A stretch of DNA of 42,732 bases from Brevibacillus laterosporus (GTDB lineage Bacteria > Bacillota > Bacilli > Brevibacillales > Brevibacillaceae), in contig NZ_JAUKFY010000029.1 in assembly GCF_030489605.1 (NCBI RefSeq), positions 1 to 42,732 on the forward strand, read 5' to 3'. Below are positions 32,217-41,227 of this stretch, one piece after another. Positions within the stretch are counted from its first letter, which is position 1, and each line of letters starts with the position of its first letter. The notes under the pieces are model-generated. The model saw only the letters and a program-made list of their open reading frames with translations. It was not told the DNA's origin and made no database searches. The translations under genes and the position numbers were made by a program.

Positions 32217-33047
32217 ATGGAACCATTTCAGTTAAACAAGACGACCCGCACTCTGCATATAAAGAAATGGGAGTCTGCTTATCCTGGACTAACAGCAGGA
32301 TTTACGACAAGGTGGGGGATACAGAATACGGATAGCCCGCAAATGTGTAATATGGGATTACATGTGGGGGATGATCCTAACCATGTCATTAAAAATCGCC
32401 AACAGCTTGCTGATCAGCAGGGATTCTCGTTTGAAACATGGACCTGCGCTGATCAGATACACGGTAATAAAGTAACCAAAATTTCTGCCGGCCAGATTGG
32501 AGCCGGCAGAGATAGTTTAGATAGTGTCATTTCAAATACAGATGGCTTATATACCGCTGAGCAAGGAGTTTTCTTAACCTCCTTTTATGCGGATTGCGTC
32601 CCTCTCTTTTTTCTTGACCCAATCCGCAATGCGATAGGACTGGCTCATTCAGGATGGAAGGGTACGGTCTCCTTAATAGGACGGGAAATGGTAGAGGCCT
32701 TTTGTCGGGAGTATCAATCGAACCCAGAGGATATCTATGTAGCAATTGGACCTAGTATCGGGGCCTGCTGCTATGAAGTAGACGAACGCGTGATGCAGAA
32801 GGCTCGTACAGCGTCTTCTAGGTGGGAACAAGCTGTACAGCCTAGTCGCAAAACCAGTCATTACATGCTGGATTTACGCCAGTTAAATCAGCTAATAGTG
32901 GAAGAGGCGGGAGTTCCTGCCGATCATATTAGTACGACACATTATTGCACAAGTTGTCGCAACGATTTGTTTTTTTCGCATCGAAAGGATCGAGGGAACA
33001 CAGGCAGAATGGCTTCATTTATTGGATGGAAGGAGCAAACAACATGA
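32217..33047 (+). CDS. pgeF: YfiH/PgeF-family protein (peptidoglycan editing factor, purine nucleoside-active)
   Basis: The YfiH (DUF152, laccase-domain) family includes E. coli PgeF, reported to correct a wrong residue in peptidoglycan precursors. Other members act on purine nucleosides. The 276-residue protein shows the family zinc site: H82 in DQIHGNKV, C127 in YADCVPLFF and H144 in AHSGWKG, plus GPSIGACCYEVDERV (about 181-195) and YCTSCRNDLFFSHRKDRGNT near the end. This is ylmD of B. subtilis. ATG 32217 has GAGGAGAG upstream. Its TGA overlaps the ylmE ATG (ATGA), so the two are translationally coupled. Which activity it has in this organism cannot be read from sequence. Confidence 0.92.
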   Translation: MEPFQLNKTTRTLHIKKWESAYPGLTAGFTTRWGIQNTDSPQMCNMGLHVGDDPNHVIKNRQQLADQQGFSFETWTCADQIHGNKVTKISAGQIGAGRDSLDSVISNTDGLYTAEQGVFLTSFYADCVPLFFLDPIRNAIGLAHSGWKGTVSLIGREMVEAFCREYQSNPEDIYVAIGPSIGACCYEVDERVMQKARTASSRWEQAVQPSRKTSHYMLDLRQLNQLIVEEAGVPADHISTTHYCTSCRNDLFFSHRKDRGNTGRMASFIGWKEQTT

Positions 33048-33748
33048 CTAGAATGGTAGCAAAGGCTACAGTTGAACAGCGTTTGGCCGATATTGAGCAG
33101 AAAATATCGGCAGCTTGTAAGCGGTCAAATCGTCAGCGCGAAGAGGTAAAAGTCGTAGCTGTGACGAAATATGTAGATACACCCGCAATCGGGGAAATTA
33201 TCGCTGCTGGGCTAACCCACATTGGGGAAAACCGGATTCAGGATGCCCTTCCAAAGTACGAAGCGTATAAGGACAAGGCAGTTTGGCACTATATCGGTCA
33301 TTTACAAACCAACAAGGTCAAAGATGTAGTGGGGCGTTTTACTTACATACATTCCCTGGACAGATTATCGTTGGCTCAAGAAATAGAAAAACGTGCTAGT
33401 AAGCTGGGAATTGTCGTTTCTTGCTTTTTACAAATAAATATTTCCCAAGAGGAAACAAAATTTGGTTTACATTCAGATGATGTCTTGGCTTTTGTCAAAG
33501 AAATTAGTAATATGGAACACATAAGCGTTGATGGATTAATGACCATGGCACCGCAAACAGAAGACCCCGAAGAGATTCGGTACGTGTTTCGGGGCTTGCG
33601 CGAATGGCAACAACGACTCAAAGAATGTAATTTACCTCGAGTGACTGTTCAAGAATTATCAATGGGCATGTCAGGAGATTTTGAGATCGCAATTGAAGAA
33701 GGAGCCACGTTTGTGCGGCTGGGCTCCGTACTCGTGCAACCGGAATAG
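33044..33748 (+). CDS. ylmE: YggS/PLPBP-family pyridoxal phosphate homeostasis protein
   Basis: This 234-residue protein belongs to the PLP-binding YggS family, which holds pyridoxal 5'-phosphate and influences B6 and amino-acid balance without a known enzyme reaction. It has the PLP lysine K42 in VVAVTKYVD, IGENRIQDALPKYE (about 64-77), WHYIGHLQTNKVKDV (about 85-99), and the phosphate-binding end ELSMGMSGDFEIAIEEGATF, then VRLGS. ATG 33044 has GGAAGGAGC 8 nt upstream and overlaps the pgeF stop by 4 nt. It lies 39 nt before sepF, the order known from B. subtilis and actinobacteria, where this gene sits beside division genes for reasons not understood. Confidence 0.95.
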   Translation: MTRMVAKATVEQRLADIEQKISAACKRSNRQREEVKVVAVTKYVDTPAIGEIIAAGLTHIGENRIQDALPKYEAYKDKAVWHYIGHLQTNKVKDVVGRFTYIHSLDRLSLAQEIEKRASKLGIVVSCFLQINISQEETKFGLHSDDVLAFVKEISNMEHISVDGLMTMAPQTEDPEEIRYVFRGLREWQQRLKECNLPRVTVQELSMGMSGDFEIAIEEGATFVRLGSVLVQPE

Positions 33749-33787
33749 CAGAATAAGAGCGGCTTTGTCCGGAGAGGAGGAAGGAAT

Positions 33788-34216
33788 TTGGGTGTCATGA
33801 ATAAACTTATGAATTTTTTTGGTCTGGAAAATGAAGAGTACGTAGAAGAATATGTGGAAGAAGAGCGTGAACAGGAAGCTCCTCCTAAGAAAAATGGCCA
33901 GAAATCATCAGCGGGAAGCAATGTGGTGAGCCTGCATGCAGCCAGAGACCGGGAAGGTATTAGGCTCATGCTATTTGAACCACGTCACTATAGCGATGCT
34001 CAGGATATCGCAGATAGCTTGCGAAATAGAAGACCTGTTGTAGTTAATTTACAACGTGTGGAGAACGATCAGGCAAAACGCATTATTGATTTCCTCAGTG
34101 GCACGGTGTATGCCTTGAATGGGGATATCCAAAAGGTAGGAGAACAAATTTTTGTTTGTACGCCTGATCATGTAGATATCCAGGGAACCATTTCAAGCGT
34201 AATAGTAGAAGAGTAA
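33788..34216 (+). CDS. sepF: Cell division protein SepF
   Basis: SepF binds the FtsZ tail and the membrane and helps shape the septum. The 142-residue protein has an N-terminal amphipathic membrane helix (MNKLMNFFGLE) and an acidic linker (EEYVEEYVEEEREQE). The SepF domain follows at about 57-140, with FEPRHYSDAQDIADSLRNRR, PVVVNLQRVENDQAKRIIDF and LSGTVYALNGDIQKVGEQIF. I chose TTG 33788, with AGAGGAGG 7 nt upstream, giving MGVMNKL, which parallels the usual MSMKNKL start. ATG 33797 would be 16 nt from that site. It is followed by ylmG after 25 nt. Confidence 0.95.
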   Translation: MGVMNKLMNFFGLENEEYVEEYVEEEREQEAPPKKNGQKSSAGSNVVSLHAARDREGIRLMLFEPRHYSDAQDIADSLRNRRPVVVNLQRVENDQAKRIIDFLSGTVYALNGDIQKVGEQIFVCTPDHVDIQGTISSVIVEE

Positions 34217-34241
34217 GACATCAAGTTACTGAGGTGAACAG

Positions 34242-34505
34242 ATGTATACATTGGTTGCAATTATTAATTTTGCGTTTCAAATCTACTTTTACATGGTAAT
34301 TGCCTATGTCTTTATGTCATGGGTGCCGCAAATGAGGGAAACGTCTATTGGTCAATTGCTGGAACGATTGGTAGAGCCTTACCTATCTATTTTCCGCCGT
34401 TTCATTCCGCCGCTTGGCTTTATTGACCTATCCCCAATGGTTGCCATGATTGCGTTGTATTTTGCTAGAGAGGGCCTATTTTCTTTGTTGAGTAGGTTCT
34501 TGTAA
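34242..34505 (+). CDS. ylmG: YggT-family membrane protein YlmG
   Basis: This 87-residue integral membrane protein has two hydrophobic helices (about 3-27 and 62-84) around a conserved middle, YVFMSWVPQMRETSIGQLLE, then LVEPYLSIFRRFIPP. The YggT family lies next to sepF in many Gram-positives and cyanobacteria, and chloroplast members affect nucleoid distribution. The bacterial function is not settled. ATG 34242 has GAGGTGA upstream. It ends 16 nt before ylmH. Confidence 0.93.
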   Translation: MYTLVAIINFAFQIYFYMVIAYVFMSWVPQMRETSIGQLLERLVEPYLSIFRRFIPPLGFIDLSPMVAMIALYFAREGLFSLLSRFL

Positions 34506-34521
34506 AGAGAGCGATCCGTAA

Positions 34522-35295
34522 ATGAGTATTTACCATCATTTTAAAAAAGAAGAATATCCATTCGTAGAACGGGCGCTGGAAATGTTAAGGCTAGCGGATG
34601 AGCGGCAAATCATGCGCTTGACGGATTTCCTTGATCCACGTCAGCTTTTTATTCTACAAAGTCTTACTTCACAAGTACAGGACGTCAGAGTATCGGCATC
34701 CGGGGGATACGATGGTGCAGAGAGGGTGCGTGCCCTGTTGCATCCTTCCTATATCGTACCTGAGGATGTCGATTTTGGCTTGCGCTTGTTTGAAATCAAG
34801 GGTAACCAACGTTTTATTGCATGGGAGCATCGGGATGTCATGGGAGCATTGCTGCATGTAGGCATCAAACGTGAAAAGTTCGGGGATATCTTGGTTAGCG
34901 AACATTCGTGTCAAACAGTGGTGGCCGAAGAAGTAGCAGATTTTGTGCGTATGCAGGTTACTGCTATCCATAGGATTCCCGTTAGCTTACAAGAGATATC
35001 TTTTGCTGAACTTGCAGTACCTGAGAAAAAAGGAACAAGCAAAACCTTTACAGTAATGTCCGCTAGACTTGATGCTATTATTGGAGAGGTATGCAACCTT
35101 TCGCGGGCTAAGGCGTTGCTCCCAATTCGTGCTGGGAAATGCAAAGTCAATCATAAAATCGTCGAGGACCCCTCGCATAGTATTGCTCAAGGTGATATGA
35201 TTTCGCTTGGTGGCTTTGGTCGATTTGAAATTACAGAGGTAACAGGGCCAACTAAGAGTGGTCGTTTACGCCTGACAGCTTTTATTTTTTCATGA
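34522..35295 (+). CDS. ylmH: S4-domain RNA-binding protein YlmH
   Basis: This 257-residue protein has an N-terminal domain (about 1-170; YHHFKKEEYPFVERALEML, then RFIAWEHRDVMGALLHVGIK) and a C-terminal S4 RNA-binding domain (about 180-245). The S4 part reads MSARLDAIIGEVCNLSRAKA, then IRAGKCKVNHKIV and QGDMISLGGFGRFEI. YlmH in B. subtilis has recently been linked to rescue of stalled ribosomes. I recall this as published but cannot check it here. ATG 34522 has only a weak AGAGAGCGAT site, so translation may depend on coupling with ylmG. It is followed by a 104-nt gap before divIVA. Confidence 0.92.
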   Translation: MSIYHHFKKEEYPFVERALEMLRLADERQIMRLTDFLDPRQLFILQSLTSQVQDVRVSASGGYDGAERVRALLHPSYIVPEDVDFGLRLFEIKGNQRFIAWEHRDVMGALLHVGIKREKFGDILVSEHSCQTVVAEEVADFVRMQVTAIHRIPVSLQEISFAELAVPEKKGTSKTFTVMSARLDAIIGEVCNLSRAKALLPIRAGKCKVNHKIVEDPSHSIAQGDMISLGGFGRFEITEVTGPTKSGRLRLTAFIFS

Positions 35296-35340
35296 TTACG
35301 CGCATTTTTCCCGAGCCAAGGCAGGAATTTTTATAGAAAC

Positions 35341-35347
35341 TGTCGAA
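35341..35347 (+). promoter_or_regulatory. 0A-box-like heptamer before divIVA
   Basis: TGTCGAA matches the Spo0A box exactly and lies 53 nt before the divIVA ATG. A 7-mer occurs by chance several times in a window this size, and I found no convincing promoter pair next to it, so this is only a lead. Confidence 0.3.
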
Positions 35348-35399
35348 AACATGGGGTAACTTGCCAACATAAGAAAACGGGGAAAGTGAGGAACTGTCT

Positions 35400-35882
35400 A
35401 TGCCATTAACGCCTCTTGATATACATAACAAGGAATTTAGTTCCGGTTTCCGCGGTTATAATGTGGATGAAGTCAATGAGTTCTTGGACCAAATCATAAA
35501 AGACTTCGAGCTTATGATCAAGGAAAAAAGGGAAATCGAAGAGCGTATGTCTCTATTAACAGAGCGTTTGGACCATTATAAGAACTTAGAAGAGAATTTG
35601 AGCAAATCAATCCTAGTTGCTCAAGAAACAGCAGAAGAAGTGAGAAACAATGCCCGCAAGGAAGCACAGCTAATCTTAAAGGAAGCTGAAAAAAATGCCG
35701 ATCGAATTATCAATGAAGCCTTGGCTAAATCACGCAAGGTAGCAATTGAGATTGAAGAACTGAAAAAACGCGCTTCTGTCTATCGCATGCGTTTTCGTAC
35801 ATTGCTTGAAGCGCAATTGGAAATGCTGGAAAACGGCGATTGGGACGATTTGCAAAAAATGGATTCTTCCTATGAAGGATAA
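35400..35882 (+). CDS. divIVA: Cell division initiation / pole-organising protein DivIVA
   Basis: DivIVA is a coiled-coil protein that binds negatively curved membrane at septa and poles. It positions MinCD (via MinJ) and, during sporulation, the chromosome anchor. The 160-residue protein has the conserved membrane-binding N-terminus LTPLDIHNKEFSSGFRGYNV, followed by DEVNEFLDQII. Long coiled coils come next at about 25-60 and 65-135. The tail DWDDLQKMDSSYEG is acidic. ATG 35400 has GTGAGGA 7 nt upstream. It is followed by the ileS promoter and T-box leader. Confidence 0.96.
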   Translation: MPLTPLDIHNKEFSSGFRGYNVDEVNEFLDQIIKDFELMIKEKREIEERMSLLTERLDHYKNLEENLSKSILVAQETAEEVRNNARKEAQLILKEAEKNADRIINEALAKSRKVAIEIEELKKRASVYRMRFRTLLEAQLEMLENGDWDDLQKMDSSYEG

Positions 35883-35898
35883 CTAACGGAATAAAGCA

Positions 35899-35928
35899 TT
35901 GACGTTCTGTCAAAGATGGAATTATAAT
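35899..35928 (+). promoter_or_regulatory. Sigma-A promoter of the ileS leader
   Basis: TTGACG (35899-35904, 5/6) and TATAAT (35923-35928, 6/6) are 18 nt apart. The expected start near 35935 gives a leader of about 390 nt that contains the T-box. Confidence 0.8.
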
Positions 35929-35964
35929 GTATAGCAAGTTTTTATTCAGTTTTTACCCATATAT

Positions 35965-36237
35965 CAAACAACGATGATCGGGATAGTAAAGGTGCCAACA
36001 TCCGTAACAGAGAGCCAGGCGGCGGTGAAAGCTTGGACGGAGCTGCTCCTCGAAAATCACCCAGGAGTTCATACCTGAAAGCGTCTAGCATGACGTGAGT
36101 AGGTGAGCGTTACATTCACGTTACGAATGAAATGAGTGGACATGAAACGGCGGTTTTTATCTTGCCATATCATGTTTATTAGGGTGGTACCACGGGAAGC
36201 TTTTCTCGTCCCTACGGGGATTAGAAAGGCTTTTTTT
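35965..36237 (+). promoter_or_regulatory. T-box riboswitch (isoleucine) upstream of ileS
   Basis: T-box leaders sense uncharged tRNA and let transcription continue when it is bound. The T-box core AGGGTGGTACCACGGG is at 36181-36196. The Stem I element AGAGAGCC is at 36010-36017. The specifier codon ATC (Ile) is at 36056-36058, followed by A, in the bulge flanked by CTCCT and AGGAG. The terminator stem starts at AGCTTTTCT (36198), closes with AGAAAGGCT (36223-36231) and ends in a T-run to 36237. The antiterminator would use the T-box core. Boundaries at the 5' side are approximate. Confidence 0.92.
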
Positions 36238-36327
36238 GTTGGAAAAAAATAGCTGTATATGCTAAATAGGCTGTAATCACCCGGCAACAAAACTGGTATC
36301 GTAACTATAATCAAGGAGTGAATACAG

Positions 36328-39114
36328 ATGAGTATCGATTATGGAAAAACGCTTAACCTGCCAAAAACCGAGTTTCCTATGCGTGGAAATTTGCCAGTTC
36401 GTGAGCCAGAGGTAGAAGCAAGATGGGAAGAAATGGACATCTATAAACAAGTTATGGAGCGTACCAAGGATCGCCCAAGCTTTATTCTGCATGACGGACC
36501 TCCTTATGCGAACGGAGATATCCATATTGGCCATTCTTTAAATAAAACATTAAAGGATATTATCGTCCGCTACAAATCTATGGCTGGTTTTTATGCTCCG
36601 TATATTCCTGGATGGGATACGCATGGCTTGCCAATTGAACAAGCGATTGTAAATGCACAAAAATTAGATCGCCGCAACATCGAAGTAAACGACTTCCGCA
36701 AACGTTGTGAAGAATACGCTTGGAGCTATGTAAATAAACAACGTGATCAATTTAAACGTTTGGGGATCCGTGGCGATTGGGAAAACCCTTATGTAACTTT
36801 GCTGCCTGAATATGAAGCAGCTCAAATTCGAGTGTTTGGTGCCATGGCTACAAAAGGCTATATCTACAAAGGGCTGCGTTGCGTATATTGGTCTCCATCC
36901 TCTGAAACAGCATTAGCAGATGCTGAAATCGAATACCATGATAAGCGTTCTGCTTCTATCTACGTGCGTTTCATGGTCAAGGATGGAAAAGGTAAATTAG
37001 ATCAGGATACGGGTGTCATCATCTGGACAACGACTCCTTGGACACTCCCAGCTAACAAGGCTATCTCACTAAATCCTGATTTGGAATATAGTGTAGTGGT
37101 TGCAGATGGAAATAAATATTTAGTCGCTTCTGGTCTAGTAGAATCCGTAACAAAAGAAATTGGCTGGGAGCAAGTGGAGACTGTCCAAACCTTTAAAGGC
37201 TCTGATTTAGAAGGAATTGAGACACAGCATCCATTCTATGAGCGAATTTCCCCAATCATTTTGGGTGATCACGTGACATTAGACGCGGGTACAGGTTGTG
37301 TTCATACCGCACCAGGCCACGGGGAAGACGACTTTAACGTTGGTAAGAAATACAATATCGAAGTACTATGCCCAGTCGATCATGAAGGAAAGATGACAAA
37401 GGAAGCACCAGGCTTCGAGGGCTTGTTCTATGAAGATGCTAATAAAGTGGTATCTGAAAAACTGAAGGAAAACGGAGCTTTGTTAAAATTAGGCTTCATT
37501 ACTCACTCCTATCCACATGACTGGCGTACAAAAAAACCAATCATTTTCCGTGCGACAGAGCAGTGGTTTGCATCGGTGGAAGGCTTCCGCAGCCAAATGC
37601 TTGAAGCTATTAAAGAGGTGAAATGGACTCCGCAATGGGGCGAGACACGTCTTGCAAATATGGTGGCAGATCGCAATGACTGGTGCATTTCACGTCAGCG
37701 CGTTTGGGGTGTGCCAATTCCAATCTTCTATTGTAAAGCATGCAACGAACCAATTATCAATGAACAAACTATTGATCATATCGCTAACTTGTTTGCTAAA
37801 GAAGGTTCTGGCGTGTGGTTTGCCCGTGAAGCGGCTGATCTAATTCCAGCAGGATTGACTTGCGAGTGCGGTTGCAAAGAATTCCGTAAAGAAACAGATA
37901 TCATGGATGTTTGGTTCGATTCAGGCTCCTCACATGAAGCAGTATTGCGCCAACGCGACAATCTAAGCTGGCCTGCTGATTTATATCTGGAGGGTTCTGA
38001 CCAGTATCGCGGCTGGTTCAACTCTTCTTTATCTACTTCAGTAGCTGTTCATGGCAAGGCACCGTATAAAAGCATCCTGAGCCATGGTTTCACATTAGAT
38101 GGTGAAGGTCGCAAGATGTCCAAATCACTTGGTAATACGATTGTTCCAAAAGAAGTGACAGACAAGCTAGGTGCTGATATTTTACGCCTATGGGTATCCT
38201 CTGTGGATTATCAATCAGACCATCGTATCTCTGATGCAATTCTTGCTCAGAATGCAGAGGTTTATCGTAAAATCCGTAATACGTTCCGCTTCCTGCTTGG
38301 TAACCTGGCTGGCTTTGATCCAATGAAAGATCGAGTAGAGTATGATCGCTTGCCTGAGTTAGATCGCTTTATGCTGGCAAAAGCGGCAGAAATGGTAAAA
38401 CGCACACGCAAAGCATACGATGAATATCAATTCCATACTGTGTACCAAACTGTGCATAACTTCTGCACGATCGAGCTTTCTTCTTTCTATATGGATATCT
38501 CTAAAGATCGCTTGTATGTTGAGGCGCCGGATAGCGAAGAGCGTCGTGCAGCACAAACGGTTATGTATGATATTTTGCTTAATCTAGTGAAATTGCTATC
38601 ACCGATCATCCCTCACACAGCAGATGAAGTGTGGCAGTTTATTCCAGGTGTAACAGAGGCGAGTGTACAGCTTACCGATATGCCGGAAGTAAATGAACAG
38701 CATGTATTCAGCGAAGAAGAGCAGGCAAAATGGAAGACCTTCTTAGAGGTGCGTGATGAAGTGCTAAAAGCAATGGAAGAAGCGCGCCGCAACAAAGTAT
38801 TTGGTAATTCCGTCGATGCTAGATTGGTTCTTTATCCGCACACGCAGGAAGTATATCAAACGCTGATGGATATGGAATACTTAGCAGATCTGTTTATCGT
38901 AGCTGATATTGAAATGCATGAGGCTGGCACTGAAGCACCTGCGGAGGCTGTTAAGCTTGAAGGTATTTCCGTAGTTGTACTTGCGGCTGAAGGCGAAAAA
39001 TGTGAACGCTGCCGTGTCGTAAAAGAAGATGTAGGCACAGTGAAATCGCACCCGACTACATGCGAGCGTTGTGCTACGATTGTTGACGAACACTTTTCAC
39101 ATGTAACGGAGTAA
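36328..39114 (+). CDS. ileS: Isoleucyl-tRNA synthetase
   Basis: IleS charges tRNA-Ile and edits misactivated valine. The 928-residue class I enzyme has HIGH (66-69) in [20 protein letters not shown]. The CP1 editing domain (about 190-400) has [18 protein letters not shown] and [20 protein letters not shown], then DDFNVG. KMSKS is at 596-600. A C-terminal zinc site is formed by C892, C895, C912 and C915 (CERC and CERC). Bacterial-type length and zinc tail fit the IleS1 form, sensitive to mupirocin in general. ATG 36328 has AAGGAGTGAA upstream. Expression is controlled by the T-box leader. It is closed by a very strong terminator. Confidence 0.98.
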   Translation: MSIDYGKTLNLPKTEFPMRGNLPVREPEVEARWEEMDIYKQVMERTKDRPSFILHDGPPYANGDIHIGHSLNKTLKDIIVRYKSMAGFYAPYIPGWDTHGLPIEQAIVNAQKLDRRNIEVNDFRKRCEEYAWSYVNKQRDQFKRLGIRGDWENPYVTLLPEYEAAQIRVFGAMATKGYIYKGLRCVYWSPSSETALADAEIEYHDKRSASIYVRFMVKDGKGKLDQDTGVIIWTTTPWTLPANKAISLNPDLEYSVVVADGNKYLVASGLVESVTKEIGWEQVETVQTFKGSDLEGIETQHPFYERISPIILGDHVTLDAGTGCVHTAPGHGEDDFNVGKKYNIEVLCPVDHEGKMTKEAPGFEGLFYEDANKVVSEKLKENGALLKLGFITHSYPHDWRTKKPIIFRATEQWFASVEGFRSQMLEAIKEVKWTPQWGETRLANMVADRNDWCISRQRVWGVPIPIFYCKACNEPIINEQTIDHIANLFAKEGSGVWFAREAADLIPAGLTCECGCKEFRKETDIMDVWFDSGSSHEAVLRQRDNLSWPADLYLEGSDQYRGWFNSSLSTSVAVHGKAPYKSILSHGFTLDGEGRKMSKSLGNTIVPKEVTDKLGADILRLWVSSVDYQSDHRISDAILAQNAEVYRKIRNTFRFLLGNLAGFDPMKDRVEYDRLPELDRFMLAKAAEMVKRTRKAYDEYQFHTVYQTVHNFCTIELSSFYMDISKDRLYVEAPDSEERRAAQTVMYDILLNLVKLLSPIIPHTADEVWQFIPGVTEASVQLTDMPEVNEQHVFSEEEQAKWKTFLEVRDEVLKAMEEARRNKVFGNSVDARLVLYPHTQEVYQTLMDMEYLADLFIVADIEMHEAGTEAPAEAVKLEGISVVVLAAEGEKCERCRVVKEDVGTVKSHPTTCERCATIVDEHFSHVTE

Positions 39115-39161
39115 ATTTACCTGGTCACATCGTTTCCATTCCAATTACATTGATTTTACAA

Positions 39162-39209
39162 AGAACGTTCTTATTAGGGAAAAAAATTCCCTAGTAAGAA
39201 CGTTTTTTT
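39162..39209 (+). terminator. Intrinsic terminator after ileS
   Basis: AACGTTCTTATTAGGG (39164-39179) and CCCTAGTAAGAACGTT form a 16-bp stem with one T-G pair and a 9-nt A-rich loop, followed by a T-run to 39209. It is the strongest terminator in the window. Confidence 0.93.
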
Positions 39210-39267
39210 GTGGGGCATACTACCAAAACAAGAGAGCTCTACACTTTTAAGTAAGGATGGTGTCCAG

Positions 39268-40047
39268 ATGGATAAACAGACGCTGGCTCATGTTAAGCAG
39301 AGACTCCTGGATGAGAGGGAGAGCATAACAAAACGTTTAGAGGAGAACGATCACTATGGCATGAAAAGCGCTATGGGTGAAACTACCTCCGAACTTTCCA
39401 CTTATGATAATCATCCTGCAGATGTTGCTTCTGAATTGTTTGAGCGGGAAAAAGATATTGCCTTGTACCAGTTGGATCGGGAAACATTAGGCGAGATAGA
39501 TCAAGCACTAGAGCGAATAGATGCAGGAACATATGGAATTTGCACCGTCTGCGGCAAAGAAATTCCAGCCGAAAGATTAGAAGCCCTTCCGCAAGCACTA
39601 ACATGCAAAGAACATGCTCCGTCTCCTGCTGTTAACAATCAGCGTCCAATTGAGGAGCAGTTTATGAAACCAGCCTTTGGACGAACTTCGCTGGATGAAA
39701 AAGAAGCAAATTCCTTCGATGGCGAAGATGCATGGCAAATCGTTGAATCATGGGGAACCTCCAGTACGCCCTTTTCTTTCCAGGACATGGATAAAACAGA
39801 TTATAACCATATGTATATTGAGGCAGATGAAGCTGATGGTTATGTAGAAGCCGTGGAGCAGATTGGTTACACCGATATATACGGCTACCATGGGCCAGAC
39901 AGTGTTCATTTTATGCGGAGCCATACGTATGATCGATACATGGATCAAAACGAGGGAAAAGGGATATTCATATCGTATGACCAGTATTTAGATGATTTAG
40001 CTAAGCAGGAAGCTGATGATGATAATGATGATCTTAGCAACCTGTAA
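39268..40047 (+). CDS. TraR/DksA-type zinc-finger protein, YteA/YlyA family
   Basis: This 259-residue protein starts with a coiled-coil region (DKQTLAHVKQRLLDERESIT) and has the family segment ELSTYDNHPADVASELFERE (about 44-63). A DksA/TraR C4-like finger follows: C92, C95, C113 and H116 in GICTVCGKEI and LTCKEH, so the fourth ligand is His. An acidic tail of about 130 residues closes it. The Bacillus relatives YteA and YlyA share this build; YlyA lies directly after ileS in B. subtilis and has been connected with sporulation sigma-G transcription (as I recall). I chose ATG 39268 (AAGGATGGTG upstream); an upstream ATG at 39208 lies in the terminator T-run. It is followed by the enolase-family gene after 15 nt. 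Confidence 0.88.
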   Translation: MDKQTLAHVKQRLLDERESITKRLEENDHYGMKSAMGETTSELSTYDNHPADVASELFEREKDIALYQLDRETLGEIDQALERIDAGTYGICTVCGKEIPAERLEALPQALTCKEHAPSPAVNNQRPIEEQFMKPAFGRTSLDEKEANSFDGEDAWQIVESWGTSSTPFSFQDMDKTDYNHMYIEADEADGYVEAVEQIGYTDIYGYHGPDSVHFMRSHTYDRYMDQNEGKGIFISYDQYLDDLAKQEADDDNDDLSNL

Positions 40048-40062
40048 GATGGAGGTATTTAG

Positions 40063-41184
40063 TTGATAATCGAACGGATCGAGACATACCCTTGCCTTCA
40101 TAGGTTACGTGAGCCTTATGGGGATGCAAATGGCTACAAAAAGTATCGTTCCTGTTACATGATTAAAATCGTGACATGCTCTGGATGGGAAGGGTGGGGA
40201 GAATGTATTGATTGGTTACCCACGCTGGAGGTAGGCTTTCGCAAACGAATTATTCCCTATTTAATTGGCAAGCAGGCAACGGACCGTAATAAGCTGGTCA
40301 CTGTTGTGAAAAAGTGGCATCAACGAGCCGCTACTGCCGTTAGTATGGCTTTAATGGAAATTTTGAGTAAAAGCGGGGGGCTCCCTATATCCGATTTATA
40401 CGGAGGAATGTGGCGGGACACCATACCCGTCTATGCTTCATTTCAATCGTACCGGGATACGCCTTATTGGGAGCAGCAATCTTGTAAACAAGTAGAGCAG
40501 GCTTTACTTGACGGTTTTCGGATGGCCAAAATTAAGATTGGCGGGAGAACAATTAAAGAGGACCAAGCTCACGTGAAGCTCTTAATGGCTAAGCTTGACT
40601 CTCAAATGTCTTTTGCCCTGGATGCAAATCAGAGCTATGACGTGGCTAGTGTAGGAGCATGGCAGCAGCTGTTTTCGGAATGGAGAAATCTATTGTGGCT
40701 AGAGGAGCCCATGCCGATGGATCGCTTGCATGATTATGTTTTATTGCGATCTAAGCTTCCCATTCCATTAGCAGGTGGAGAAAATCTCTTAAATGTAAAG
40801 GCATTTCACAATCTGTGCCAGCTCGGAGCGATTGATATTGCCCAGCCTGACCCAATGCATGAGGACGGAATCGATGGGTACCGACATACGTTATCAACCG
40901 TGCGTAGCTTTGGCTATCGTGTTTCCCCGCATGTATTTGATGGTGCTTTAACAAGGCTTCATGCATTGTTTGCCCAAGCCTGTCTGCCTGCATGGAGCAA
41001 GATGACAGGAGATGAAATCGAACCAGTTGAATGGGATGTTATGGAAAATCCCTTTACCAAACTAATTCCTCTCTCTCCGCATCAAGGGATGGTTACGTTG
41101 CCGAAAGGAGTAGGACTTGGTATAGAGATCGATACCGACATCCTGGCACACTATAGCTGGGATGGTAGTATATATCAGGCCTAA
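40063..41184 (+). CDS. Enolase-superfamily enzyme, mandelate racemase subgroup
   Basis: This 373-residue protein has the enolase-superfamily capping domain (about 1-115) and a beta-barrel domain. Metal ligands are D187 (LDANQS), E214 (LEEPMP) and E240 (GGENL). Catalytic bases are the KxK at K156/K158 (AKIKIGG) and an Asp-His dyad, D263 (QPDP) and H290 (SPHVFD). The 27-residue distance between them equals that of mandelate racemase. The H-base places it in the mandelate racemase subgroup (acid-sugar dehydratases, racemases) rather than with the Lys-Lys dipeptide epimerases. The substrate is unknown. The start is TTG at 40063 with GGAGGTATT 7 nt upstream. It lies 15 nt behind the zinc-finger gene and 43 nt before an MFS transporter. 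Confidence 0.85.
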   Translation: MIIERIETYPCLHRLREPYGDANGYKKYRSCYMIKIVTCSGWEGWGECIDWLPTLEVGFRKRIIPYLIGKQATDRNKLVTVVKKWHQRAATAVSMALMEILSKSGGLPISDLYGGMWRDTIPVYASFQSYRDTPYWEQQSCKQVEQALLDGFRMAKIKIGGRTIKEDQAHVKLLMAKLDSQMSFALDANQSYDVASVGAWQQLFSEWRNLLWLEEPMPMDRLHDYVLLRSKLPIPLAGGENLLNVKAFHNLCQLGAIDIAQPDPMHEDGIDGYRHTLSTVRSFGYRVSPHVFDGALTRLHALFAQACLPAWSKMTGDEIEPVEWDVMENPFTKLIPLSPHQGMVTLPKGVGLGIEIDTDILAHYSWDGSIYQA

Positions 41185-41227
41185 GTTCATTTCATGATTA
41201 CGTTGATCGTTTAAGAAAAGAGGACGT

